From REEB76 sp049698775 (GTDB taxonomy: Bacteria; Pseudomonadota; Gammaproteobacteria; Natronospirales; REEB76): a stretch of 64,000 bases of DNA. The stretch spans positions 14,023-78,022 of the forward strand of contig JBAVYM010000041.1 in the NCBI GenBank assembly GCA_049698775.1, read 5' to 3'. Of the stretch, positions 1-6,736 are shown one piece after another. A program made the translations under genes and the position numbers. Below the pieces are notes generated by a model, which saw only the letters and a program-made list of their open reading frames with translations, ran no database searches and was not told where the DNA came from. Position 1 is the first letter of the stretch. Each line of letters starts with the position of its first letter.

Positions 1-828
1 GACGAGAGCCGCATGAGCGCCTGGATGTCGGTGGGCAATCTCGGGGCGTTCGGCCTGACCGCTTTCGTTGCAATCGAACTGATCAATCACTTGTCGCTGC
101 CCGTCGCCGCGATCCTGCTGGGCGCGATGCAACTGCTGCCGTTGGCGATCTATCCGTTCATTCCGGTGACCCGGCCCGACGCAAAGCTGGCGCGCGACAG
201 CTTCGTGCAGTTCTTCCGTGAAATTGCCCGACTGTTCAAGCGCCGCGAAGTGCTGATTGCGCTGGCGATGTTCCTGTTGCCATCGGCATCGTTCACGCTC
301 AGCAACGTGCTGGGCGGGCTCGGTGATGACTTCCACGCTTCGATGCAGTGGGTCGGCACCATCGGAGCCGCCGCGAGCGTGGTGAACATCGCGGCCAGCT
401 TGTTCCTGCCACGGCTGGCGAAACGTTTGCCGTTGCGGCCGCTGTATCTGACCATCGGCATCGTGGGCGGCCTGTTCACGTTGAGCTTGCTGTTGCTGCC
501 GCACACGCCAACGGTTTTCGCCGTGGCGTTCCTGGGCGAAAGCTGGTTCCAGTCGCTGGCGATCACCTGTTCCATCGCCATCACCTTTGAAGTCATCGGG
601 CGCAACAATCCGCTGGCGGCGACAACCTTCACCGTGCTGATTGCGGCAGCCGTATTGCCCATTGATTACATGGTGGCCGTGGACGGCCACGGCTATGCAT
701 GGCACGGCGTGGCGGGAGCCTTCATCACCGATGCGGGACTGGGCATCGCCTCGTGCCTGCTATTGGCGCTGATGCTGTGGTGGATGCGGTCGAAGCTGCG
801 GAGGCCGGCGTTGCCGGAATCGGTATAG
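1..828 (+). CDS. MFS transporter, C-terminal part (5' end outside window)
   Basis: The reading frame is open from the first base, so the gene starts upstream and only about 275 C-terminal residues are visible. They form long hydrophobic stretches (for example around LGAMQLLPLAIYPFIP and LYLTIGIVGGLFTLSLLLL) separated by basic loops such as FKRRE and LAKRLPLRP, as in a 12-helix major facilitator permease. The pattern resembles AmpG/PAT-type carriers, but no substrate motif is visible. It ends with a basic tail just after the last helix. The next gene is about 150 bp downstream on the same strand. The permease fold is fairly certain and the substrate is unknown. Confidence 0.75.
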   Translation, partial: DESRMSAWMSVGNLGAFGLTAFVAIELINHLSLPVAAILLGAMQLLPLAIYPFIPVTRPDAKLARDSFVQFFREIARLFKRREVLIALAMFLLPSASFTLSNVLGGLGDDFHASMQWVGTIGAAASVVNIAASLFLPRLAKRLPLRPLYLTIGIVGGLFTLSLLLLPHTPTVFAVAFLGESWFQSLAITCSIAITFEVIGRNNPLAATTFTVLIAAAVLPIDYMVAVDGHGYAWHGVAGAFITDAGLGIASCLLLALMLWWMRSKLRRPALPESV

Positions 829-918
829 TGGCGTCGCGGGCACATCGTTGCACGCTTTCACATGCATCCGGGAAAGCGATCCAATCTCGGAATTGATCTG
901 GAATCGAGGAGGAGGCAA

Positions 919-981
919 ATGAAAAACTTTTCCGGTTGTCGCGCGCTCGCGCAAACCCTGAATCGTTCGAGAGGAGAATAG
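919..981 (+). CDS. possible 20-codon upstream mini-ORF
   Basis: A short frame starts at an ATG preceded by a very strong Shine-Dalgarno run (GAGGAGG). It encodes MKNFSGCRALAQTLNRSRGE and stops with TAG two bases before the next gene's ATG. The second gene's ribosome site (GAGGAG) lies inside this mini-ORF. That layout suits translational coupling or a leader peptide. The peptide matches no family I know. It could also be chance or the remnant of a start region. Confidence 0.3.
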   Translation: MKNFSGCRALAQTLNRSRGE

Positions 982-983
982 CG

Positions 984-1526
984 ATGAAGAAATTGTTTGG
1001 TTTTGCTGTGTGTATTGTGATGTTTGCGGGTGGGCAGGTGCTTGCGGTTGATGGCCTGCCGCTTTCGCCGGAGCTTCAGAAACTGGATGTTTCCACGGGC
1101 CGCTGGGTGTATCACGGCGAAACGCTGAATACGCCCTTCGGCAAGGCCGGTAACTGGACCTGGAACGAGGATTGCCGCTGGTCCGAGAACCGGATTTTCA
1201 TGACCTGCAGCTTCAGCAACGTCTGGTCCGGCAAAACCGTCCAGTCGCTGGTGGTGGACACCTACAACGAGAAGGACAAGAGCTTCTGGCACTACGAATT
1301 GTTTGCAGGCGGCGGCAGCGGCGCTCAGCCTTTCATTTCCAAAATGACCATCAACGGCGATACCCGCGTCGAGTATGCCACCGGCATGGATCACGGCAAG
1401 AAGTACAAGACGCGCATTACCTACGTGTTTGATTCGCCCACGCACGTCAAGGTGAAGATTGAGATTTCCCGCTATGGTGCCCACTGGATAACGGTGGACC
1501 AGGGTGAGGGCATTAAGCAGTCCTGA
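984..1526 (+). CDS. small exported protein of unknown function
   Basis: The 180-residue product begins with MKKLFGFAVCIVMFAGG followed by QVLAVDG, a good Sec signal peptide. The mature part is rich in aromatic residues and beta-prone segments (GRWVYHGETLNTPFGKAG, WTWNEDCRWSENRIFMTC). It is reminiscent of the DUF1579-type lipocalin-like proteins that describe sample-wide weight or fluorescence, but I cannot assign it firmly. The start at 984 is chosen because GAGGAG sits 7 bases upstream and the signal peptide begins there. The Cys pair in the ENRIFMTC region and the preceding CRW could form a disulfide in the periplasm. Confidence 0.6.
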   Translation: MKKLFGFAVCIVMFAGGQVLAVDGLPLSPELQKLDVSTGRWVYHGETLNTPFGKAGNWTWNEDCRWSENRIFMTCSFSNVWSGKTVQSLVVDTYNEKDKSFWHYELFAGGGSGAQPFISKMTINGDTRVEYATGMDHGKKYKTRITYVFDSPTHVKVKIEISRYGAHWITVDQGEGIKQS

Positions 1527-1565
1527 CTTTTGGGAGGTCTGATTAAATTGTCCATATCCCAAGTT

Positions 1566-1652
1566 CGTCATTCCGGCGAATGCCGGAATCCAGAAAAATC
1601 AATTTCTTACTGGATACCTCCCGGTGAAAGCCGGGATCACGCCGGTATGACG
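1566..1652. repeat. palindromic intergenic repeat (CGTCATTCCGGCG family)
   Basis: The two ends are near-perfect inverted repeats: CGTCATTCCGGCG on the left and CGCCGGTATGACG on the right (12 of 13 positions pair). Inside them, GGAATCCAG faces CTGGATACC. The sequence belongs to the widespread 'CATTCCGGCGAATGCCGGAATCC' type of REP/MITE seen in many proteobacteria. The open frame that crosses it is the usual spurious translation of this repeat. The gap between the two neighbouring genes (about 290 bp) holds this element and the hairpin that follows. Confidence 0.75.
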
Positions 1653-1727
1653 AAGTCAGAAGATCAGCGAACAAATCATGGCAATCCTGTAACGTCCAAC
1701 AATACGCCATGAATATGAACGCCTCTC

Positions 1728-1758
1728 GCCCCGCTATGGCGGGGCATGGGGCATTTTT
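1728..1758 (+). terminator. hairpin with T run, possible terminator
   Basis: A perfect 7-bp stem (GCCCCGC, loop TATG, GCGGGGC) is followed after 8 bases by five T residues. The distance between stem and T run is longer than in a classic intrinsic terminator, so the call is tentative. It lies about 60 bp before the toxin-antitoxin pair. Confidence 0.4.
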
Positions 1759-1817
1759 AGAAGTGGTGGAATATCCCAGGTTGAGGGTTTAGAATTCACC
1801 AATCGCTGGAGGATACT

Positions 1818-2051
1818 ATGGCGGCAAATCTCAAAGAAGAACTGCACCTGCTGGCAGACCGCCTGCCAGACGGAGCCACGTGGAAGGACATACTCTACGA
1901 AGCCTACGTGCGTCAGGAGATCGAAGCGGGTCTTGAGGAAGCACGGCGTGGCGAGTTCGCGACCGACGCCGAAGTAAAATCCGCTTTTGCCAAATGGGGT
2001 GTGCAGATTGAAACTGAAATGGACTCGCCAGGCGCTGCATCAGCTTCTTGA
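1818..2051 (+). CDS. antitoxin of a RelE/ParE-type toxin-antitoxin pair
   Basis: The 77-residue acidic protein (LKEELHLLADRLPDGATWKDILYEAYVRQEIEAGLEEARRGE) matches the short antitoxins that precede ParE/RelE toxins. A helical N-terminal part is followed by an acidic EAGLEEARRGEFATDAEV segment that would wrap the toxin. A GGAGG ribosome site precedes the ATG. Its last 44 bases overlap the toxin gene, as expected for a co-translated module. Such antitoxins normally repress their own promoter. Identification rests on size, charge and partner, not on a clear DNA-binding motif. Confidence 0.7.
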   Translation: MAANLKEELHLLADRLPDGATWKDILYEAYVRQEIEAGLEEARRGEFATDAEVKSAFAKWGVQIETEMDSPGAASAS

Positions 2052-2292
2052 CGCGCAGGACTACATAGCGCGAGAAAATCCAAGTGCAGCAAAGCAAGTT
2101 GTCAATCGCATTGCGGCGACCTGTCGTCAACTGCTCGATCACCCCGTGATGGGTAGAGCCGGGCGTATCACCGGCACACGTGAACTTATCGTTAATCGCA
2201 CGCCTTACTTTGTCATCTATGCAGTCGTGGATGACACCGTGCAGATCCTGCGCGTGTTGCACGGCAAACAAGACTGGCCTCCGAAGAGCTAA
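2008..2292 (+). CDS. parE: RelE/ParE family toxin
   Basis: The product is about 94 residues and reads LKLKWTRQALHQLLDAQDYI at its start, the classic ParE opening (a strand, then a helix with QLLDA.DYIA). It continues through ENPSAAKQVVNRI, a GRAGR turn, and a terminal YFVIYAVVDDTVQILRVLHG strand pair. These toxins act on DNA gyrase (ParE) or on ribosome-bound mRNA (RelE), and sequence alone does not decide between them. No ATG is available. TTG at 2008 fits the family's N-terminus best, with GGGG nine bases upstream, while TTG at 1987 or GTG at 1999 would add a few residues. It overlaps the antitoxin gene. Confidence 0.8.
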   Translation: MKLKWTRQALHQLLDAQDYIARENPSAAKQVVNRIAATCRQLLDHPVMGRAGRITGTRELIVNRTPYFVIYAVVDDTVQILRVLHGKQDWPPKS

Positions 2293-2326
2293 AACATCCA
2301 TCCTTCTTCGCTGGCAGGTACTTCAG

Positions 2327-2917
2327 TCAGTTTCCCAGGCTGAACATGCGTTTCCAGATGGGCTGACGTAGCAGACTGTGCAGCACCACCACGGCCAGAT
2401 GGCCACCCCAGTAGATCCAGGCGATGACCGCGAAGGTGTCGTGGACATCTTCGATGATTTCAAGGGTATCGTGGCCGGCGCCGGCCATGCGCGACAGATA
2501 GAACACGCCGCCGGTGATTGCCATGGCGGTGATGGCAAGCAGGCCGAGACCGTGGATGAACCCCACCAGACCGCCGCCCTTTGCTCCGGGCCCGCCTGAC
2601 GGCAGGCGCAGATAGCGAACGGCTTGCCAGAATTCCCGGATGACATTGCATAGGCCCTGGCGCGTCCAGGGAAACAGGTGACGCAATCCTTCATGCGGAT
2701 GAGTGCAGGACCAGAGCCAATGCAGAATAATGAGCGCGAGGATGGTGGCGCCCAGAATTTCATGCGTTTCAAAGCCGAAGGTATCCGGCCGGCCTGAATG
2801 CGGGCTGTGCATGAAACTGCCGATGAATAACTGCGCCGTGACGGCGATTGCCAGCAGCAGGTGAATCAGCCGTAGCGGCCGGCTCCAGTGTACCGTAGCA
2901 GTTCCCTGATCGCTCAT
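2327..2917 (-). CDS. cytochrome b561-type membrane cytochrome
   Basis: The 196-residue protein has four hydrophobic helices with histidines placed for b-haem binding: RLIHLLLAIAV in helix 1, THEILGATILALIILHWLW in helix 2, GFIHGLGLLAITAMAITGG, and VHDTFAVIAWIYWGGHLAVVVLH. This is the prokaryotic cytochrome b561 / Ni-Fe hydrogenase cytochrome b fold, which passes electrons between the quinone pool and a periplasmic partner. The start is set at MSDQGTATVHW because GGGAG lies just upstream. Longer frames run into the terminator of rpoH. No partner gene is adjacent, so its redox role here is unknown. Confidence 0.8.
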   Translation of the reverse strand: MSDQGTATVHWSRPLRLIHLLLAIAVTAQLFIGSFMHSPHSGRPDTFGFETHEILGATILALIILHWLWSCTHPHEGLRHLFPWTRQGLCNVIREFWQAVRYLRLPSGGPGAKGGGLVGFIHGLGLLAITAMAITGGVFYLSRMAGAGHDTLEIIEDVHDTFAVIAWIYWGGHLAVVVLHSLLRQPIWKRMFSLGN

Positions 2918-2984
2918 GCGCTTGCTCCCATTGCGGATGTTTTGAGGACGGCCACATTCTGCCTGATTCCGGTCTGATGGCAAC

Positions 2985-3011
2985 AAAAAACCCGGCAGCT
3001 TGCCGGGTTTT
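2985..3011 (-). terminator. intrinsic terminator after rpoH
   Basis: The hairpin CCCGGCA-GCT-TGCCGGG is flanked by six A residues on the + strand, which read as U residues when rpoH is transcribed. It also has TTTT on the other side, so it may work in both directions. It lies 60 bp past the rpoH stop codon. Confidence 0.85.
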
Positions 3012-3017
3012 AATGTA

Positions 3018-3040
3018 CCCCTCTCCCACAAGGGGAGAGG
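3018..3040. repeat. CCTCTCCC/GGGAGAGG palindromic repeat
   Basis: CCTCTCCC and GGGAGAGG form an 8-bp stem around a short loop. The same motif recurs near 24055 and, more weakly, near 26275. This matches a common dispersed proteobacterial repeat located in intergenic gaps. Confidence 0.6.
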
Positions 3041-3073
3041 TGATTTCGATTGGGAGTTGAATAGATTGGCCGT

Positions 3074-3946
3074 TCAGGCCATCAGTACACCGAGCTTCTT
3101 GATGGCGTTGGTTTCCAGTTGGCGGATGCGCTCCGCCGACACGCCGTAGTGGTCCGCGAGTTCCTGCAAAGTGGCCTTGTTTTCGTCCAGCCAGCGGCGC
3201 TGCATGATGTGACGGCTGCGATTGTCGAGCTTGACGAACGCACGTTGCAACTGTGCTTCACCCCGGGTTTTTGAATCGGCACGCTCCAGCGCCTTGGCCG
3301 GGTCGGATTCAACGTCTGCTGCCAGATAAGCGGCCGGCGCCACGCTGTGGCTGTCCTCGTCTTCGGTCTCGGGCGTGGTGTCGAAGGTGATATCATGGCC
3401 GCTGAGACGCGATTCCATTTCCATCACATCTTGCGGGGAGACTTTCAGCTCCTTGGCGATGGTTTCGACTTCCGCACGGTTCATCCAGCCGAGGCGCTTC
3501 TTGGAGCTACGCAGGTTGAAGAACAATTTGCGCTGCGATTTGGTGGTGGCGACTTTCACGATGCGCCAGTTCTTCAAGATGAACTCGTGCATTTCCGCCT
3601 TGATCCAGTGCACCGCGAACGACACCAGGCGCACGCCCACCTCCGGGTCGAAGCGTTTGACCGCCTTCATCAGGCCGATGTTGCCTTCCTGGATCAAGTC
3701 GCCGAGCGGCAGGCCGTAACCCAGATAACCGCGCGCCACGTGCACCACGAAACGCAGATGGTGCATTACCAGCTCGCGGGCCGCGTCCAGATCCGCCTGG
3801 TCACGGAAGCGCAGCGCCAGTGCTTGTTCTTCCGAGGCGCTTAGCACCGGAATACTGCTCACCGCTTGGATATAGGCGTCCAGGCTACCGGTGGGACCGG
3901 CCAGGATGAGTTGCTGCGAGCGGGGCATCAGGGCGGTATGAGTCAT
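3074..3946 (-). CDS. rpoH: RNA polymerase sigma-32 factor (heat-shock sigma)
   Basis: The 290-residue protein is a group 3 sigma factor that directs RNA polymerase to heat-shock promoters. Region 2 is clear (LVMHHLRFVVHVARGYLGYG, GDLIQEGNIGLMKAVKRFDP, SFAVHWIKAEMHEFILKNW). The RpoH box follows immediately (QRKLFFNLRSSKKRLG). Region 4 carries the helix-turn-helix ATLQELADHYGVSAERIRQLE near the C-terminus. AAGGAGG precedes the ATG. It lies downstream of ftsYEX on the same strand, as in other gammaproteobacteria. It has its own promoter region containing a perfect CIRCE operator and ends at a strong terminator. Confidence 0.97.
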   Translation of the reverse strand: MTHTALMPRSQQLILAGPTGSLDAYIQAVSSIPVLSASEEQALALRFRDQADLDAARELVMHHLRFVVHVARGYLGYGLPLGDLIQEGNIGLMKAVKRFDPEVGVRLVSFAVHWIKAEMHEFILKNWRIVKVATTKSQRKLFFNLRSSKKRLGWMNRAEVETIAKELKVSPQDVMEMESRLSGHDITFDTTPETEDEDSHSVAPAAYLAADVESDPAKALERADSKTRGEAQLQRAFVKLDNRSRHIMQRRWLDENKATLQELADHYGVSAERIRQLETNAIKKLGVLMA

Positions 3947-3977
3947 GGAAGCCTCCTTGAAAATCGTGGAATGATAT

Positions 3978-4004
3978 TAGCACTCCAGGTGTTAGAGTGC
4001 TAAT
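3978..4004 (-). promoter_or_regulatory. CIRCE operator (HrcA binding site) overlapping the rpoH promoter
   Basis: The sequence is a perfect consensus CIRCE: TTAGCACTC, nine bases, GAGTGCTAA. It lies 32 bp upstream of the rpoH start codon. Read in the rpoH direction, TTAGCA and TAATAT are spaced by 18 bp, so the operator would cover both promoter hexamers and HrcA binding should block transcription. CIRCE normally controls groES-groEL and dnaK operons. Here it would place the sigma-32 gene itself under HrcA. The hrcA gene is not in the window. Confidence 0.9.
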
Positions 4005-4060
4005 CCTGATGAGGGTTCCCTGGACGGGGAAAGAATTAAGCCTTGTCTTTCAACGGCTTG

Positions 4061-5038
4061 TCATGTCGGCTCAATGGCCCGCAAGTGGCGCGCGACCGCC
4101 AACCAGGAGCCCAGCCAGCCGAGCACGATGCCGCACAGAAGCAGGATCAGGCTGCCCTTGAATCCCAAGCCGCTCAGGGTGAACTGGCTGCCGTACAGGC
4201 TCGCCAGACGGCTCACCGGCCCAGCCACGAGCACAAGGGCGATGATTACCAGAATCCAGGCCAACACACCGCCCGCGAGACCGTACCAGGCGCCGTGATA
4301 CAGGAACGGCCGGCGGATGAAGCGGTCGGTCGCGCCCAGCAATTTGCTGACTTCGATTTCTGCACGGCGGTTTTCGATTTCCAAGCGGATGGTATTGCCG
4401 ACGATCAGTACCACGGCAATGGCGAGCAGCAGGGCGATGATCACCACCGCGCGATGCAGAATGGCGAGTATGGCTTGCAGGCGTTTGAGCCACTGGATGT
4501 CCATGCGCACCTGATCCACTTGCGGCAGGGCAGCGAGCGCCTGACCCAACTGCTGAGCCGCCGCCGGAGTGGCGTAATCGTCAGTTGGTGTAATCACCAG
4601 CACCGCGGGCAGCGGATTGTTGCCGAGCAATCCGAGCGCATCGCCGAAACCGGAGCGTTGCTGGAAATCGGCCAGCGACTGACTGGCGGTGATAATTTGT
4701 ACGGATGCTACACCCGCATGCGAACGCATCGTATTGGCGAATTGTTGCACCGTGCTGTCACTCAGATCTGTTTTCAGGAACAGCGAGATGCGCGCGGCAC
4801 CCTGCCAGTCAGCGCTCACATTCTTGGCGTTATTCACGAGCACCAGCATACCGGCGGGCAGCGCGAGTGCGATGCCGATGACCGCCACGGTCATGAAGGT
4901 GGCGAGCGGATGGCGGCGCAGGCGCGTGAATCCCGCCAGCAACATTTGCCGGTGATGCAGCAACCAGGCACGCAGGCGCTGGCCCAGCGTGCGCCGGTTC
5001 AATTGCGCGCCGTGGGTGCTGGCGTCACGCGCCGGCAT
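4061..5038 (-). CDS. ftsX: cell division ABC transporter permease FtsX
   Basis: The 325-residue inner-membrane protein has a cytoplasmic N-terminus (LRAWLLHHRQMLLAGFTRLRRHP), a first helix, and an extracytoplasmic domain of about 110 residues. A three-helix MacB/FtsX-type module follows (AILHRAVVIIALLLAIAVVLIVGN, GAWYGLAGGVLAWILVIIALV, GSLILLLCGIVLGWLGSWLAV). FtsX works with the ATPase FtsE at the divisome and controls murein hydrolases across the membrane. It overlaps the end of ftsE by 14 bases, indicating translational coupling. Its stop codon is about 60 bp before the CIRCE site of rpoH. Confidence 0.95.
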   Translation of the reverse strand: MPARDASTHGAQLNRRTLGQRLRAWLLHHRQMLLAGFTRLRRHPLATFMTVAVIGIALALPAGMLVLVNNAKNVSADWQGAARISLFLKTDLSDSTVQQFANTMRSHAGVASVQIITASQSLADFQQRSGFGDALGLLGNNPLPAVLVITPTDDYATPAAAQQLGQALAALPQVDQVRMDIQWLKRLQAILAILHRAVVIIALLLAIAVVLIVGNTIRLEIENRRAEIEVSKLLGATDRFIRRPFLYHGAWYGLAGGVLAWILVIIALVLVAGPVSRLASLYGSQFTLSGLGFKGSLILLLCGIVLGWLGSWLAVARHLRAIEPT

Positions 5039-5711
5039 GGGCGCCTCCTTGTAGTTCCGGCGTCACCATGCGGCCCTCGCGCAGGCTCAGGAAGCGTTCG
5101 CCGAGGCGGCGGATGAGATTGTGGTCGTGGCTGGCCACCAGCACTGTGATGCCAACCTGGTTCAGACGCTGGAACAGGCGCATGACTTCGTAAGACAGAT
5201 CCGGATCCAGGTTGCCGGTGGGCTCGTCGGCAATCAGGATGGGCGGACGGCTGATCACGGCGCGCGCGATGCCCACGCGCTGCTGTTCGCCGGTGGACAG
5301 CGTGACGGGCAGGACGCGCTCCTTGCGCAGCAATCCCACCAGTTCCAGCGCGGCGCCCACGCGCTTGGGAATTTCCTGGTGGGGTACGCCGGCAATCGTG
5401 AGCGGCAGAGCCACGTTGTCGAACACCGGCCGGTCGTGCAGCAGCTTGTGGTCCTGGAAAATCACACCCACCTGGCGGCGGTAATGGGGAATCTGGCGGC
5501 GGCGGATGCCGGAGAGGTTCTGGCCGTTGACAATGATCTGGCCGCGGCTCGGGCGTTCGATAAGCGCCAGGAGTTTCAGCAGTGTGCTCTTGCCGGCGCC
5601 CGATGGGCCGGTGAGGAACACCATTTCGCCTTGTGCGACGCTGAAACTCACGCCGGCCAGCGCTTCGTTGCCGCCAGCGTAGCGCTTGCTGACTTCGTTG
5701 AACTGGATCAT
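5025..5711 (-). CDS. ftsE: cell division ATP-binding protein FtsE
   Basis: This 228-residue ABC ATPase has the Walker A sequence GPSGAGKS at residues 35-42, a Q-loop (VIFQDHKLL), signature LSTGEQQRVGIARAV and Walker B ILIADEPTGNLD, and it ends in a D-loop/H-loop typical of FtsE (VLVASHDHNLI). The signature reads LSTGEQQR where most homologues have LSGGEQQR. The start at MIQFNEVSKRY forms an ATGA overlap with the ftsY stop, and the 3' end overlaps ftsX, so ftsY-ftsE-ftsX form one translationally coupled unit. It powers FtsX at the septum. Confidence 0.96.
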   Translation of the reverse strand: MIQFNEVSKRYAGGNEALAGVSFSVAQGEMVFLTGPSGAGKSTLLKLLALIERPSRGQIIVNGQNLSGIRRRQIPHYRRQVGVIFQDHKLLHDRPVFDNVALPLTIAGVPHQEIPKRVGAALELVGLLRKERVLPVTLSTGEQQRVGIARAVISRPPILIADEPTGNLDPDLSYEVMRLFQRLNQVGITVLVASHDHNLIRRLGERFLSLREGRMVTPELQGGAHAGA

Positions 5712-6631
5712 GTTGTAGTATCGCCCACCAAAGCCTCCGCAAAGGCACGCGCGTCGAATTCTTCCAGATCGCCGGCCTGTTCGCCAATGCCGATGAAACG
5801 GATCGGAATGCCGAAGCGCTGCGCCGCGGCAATCAGGATGCCGCCCTTGGCGGTGCCGTCGAGCTTGGTGATGGCCAGTCCGGTGACCTGCACGGCCGCA
5901 TGAAACTGCTCGATCTGGCGCAGGGCATTCTGACCGGTACCGGCGTCCAGCACCAGCAGACATTCGTGCGGCGCGGCGGGATCGAGCCGGGCCAGCACAC
6001 GGCGGATTTTTTTCAATTCTTGCATGAGGTTGCCCTGGGTGTGCAGCCGCCCGGCGGTGTCAACGATCAACACGTCACTGCCGCGTGATTTGGCCGCCAG
6101 CCAGGCGTCGTGCGCTACCGCCGCGGGATCTGCTCCCGGTGCCTGCGCGATGACCGGCATGTCTTGGCGCGCCCCCCAGGTTTGCAACTGCTCCACCGCC
6201 GCGGCGCGGAAGGTATCGCCCGCGGCCAGCAGTGGTTGTTGCCCGGCGGATTTGAAGCGTTGCGCCAGCTTGGCGATGGTGGTGGTCTTGCCGACGCCGT
6301 TTACGCCCACCGTCAGGATCACGAACGGTTTTGCGGCGGCATTTATCGTGAGCGGCTTGGCGACCGGCTCCAGCAACTCTGCGATGTCTTGTGCGAGCGC
6401 CGTGCGCAATGCATCGGTGTCTTTCAAGCTCCCATCGCGCGCGTGAGTGCGCAGCCGTTCGAGAATCCCGTGCGTCGCGTCCACGCCCACGTCCGCCTGC
6501 AACAACTGGGTTTCCAGTTCTTCCAGCAACGCTTCATCCAGCGCCTTTCCCGGCGCGATGCGTAGCACCGCGCGCTGCAGCCGTTCACGCAAGCGCGTGG
6601 AAAACCCGGGTTTGGCAATGTTCTGGTTCAT
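5708..6631 (-). CDS. ftsY: signal recognition particle receptor FtsY
   Basis: The 307-residue SRP GTPase carries the NG domain: helical N domain up to about residue 100, then G1 GVNGVGKTTTIAKLAQ, ATGDTFR-like loop AAGDTFRAAAVEQL, G3 DTAGRLHTQ, and G4 TKLDGTAKGG. It docks ribosome-nascent-chain-SRP complexes at the membrane. The long acidic A domain of the E. coli protein is missing, leaving the short form (NIAKPGFSTRLRERLQRAV at the start) that uses an amphipathic helix for membrane binding. It is the first gene of the ftsYEX unit. Confidence 0.96.
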   Translation of the reverse strand: MNQNIAKPGFSTRLRERLQRAVLRIAPGKALDEALLEELETQLLQADVGVDATHGILERLRTHARDGSLKDTDALRTALAQDIAELLEPVAKPLTINAAAKPFVILTVGVNGVGKTTTIAKLAQRFKSAGQQPLLAAGDTFRAAAVEQLQTWGARQDMPVIAQAPGADPAAVAHDAWLAAKSRGSDVLIVDTAGRLHTQGNLMQELKKIRRVLARLDPAAPHECLLVLDAGTGQNALRQIEQFHAAVQVTGLAITKLDGTAKGGILIAAAQRFGIPIRFIGIGEQAGDLEEFDARAFAEALVGDTTT

Positions 6632-6682
6632 GAATCCGGAAACCGCATGCCGTGATTATCCTGGCATCGGTGCGCAGACCGC

Positions 6683-6712
6683 AAAAAAACGGGGCGGTCC
6701 GAAACCGCCCCG
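6683..6712 (-). terminator. intrinsic terminator of the lipase gene
   Basis: A 9-bp GC stem (CGGGGCGGT paired with ACCGCCCCG) is followed, in the minus direction, by seven T residues. It lies 25 bp past the stop of the upstream lipase gene and separates it from ftsY. Confidence 0.85.
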
Positions 6713-6736
6713 CCCAAGCTCCTGTTGGTCAGCGCA

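Noticed and set aside
1530..1712. Open frame with RHSGECRNPEKSISYW
   Set aside because: It is the familiar spurious translation of the CATTCCGGCG intergenic repeat.
4043..5116. A 357-codon plus-strand frame over ftsX
   Set aside because: It is antisense to a clear FtsX gene and reads as Gln/Arg/His-rich shadow translation.
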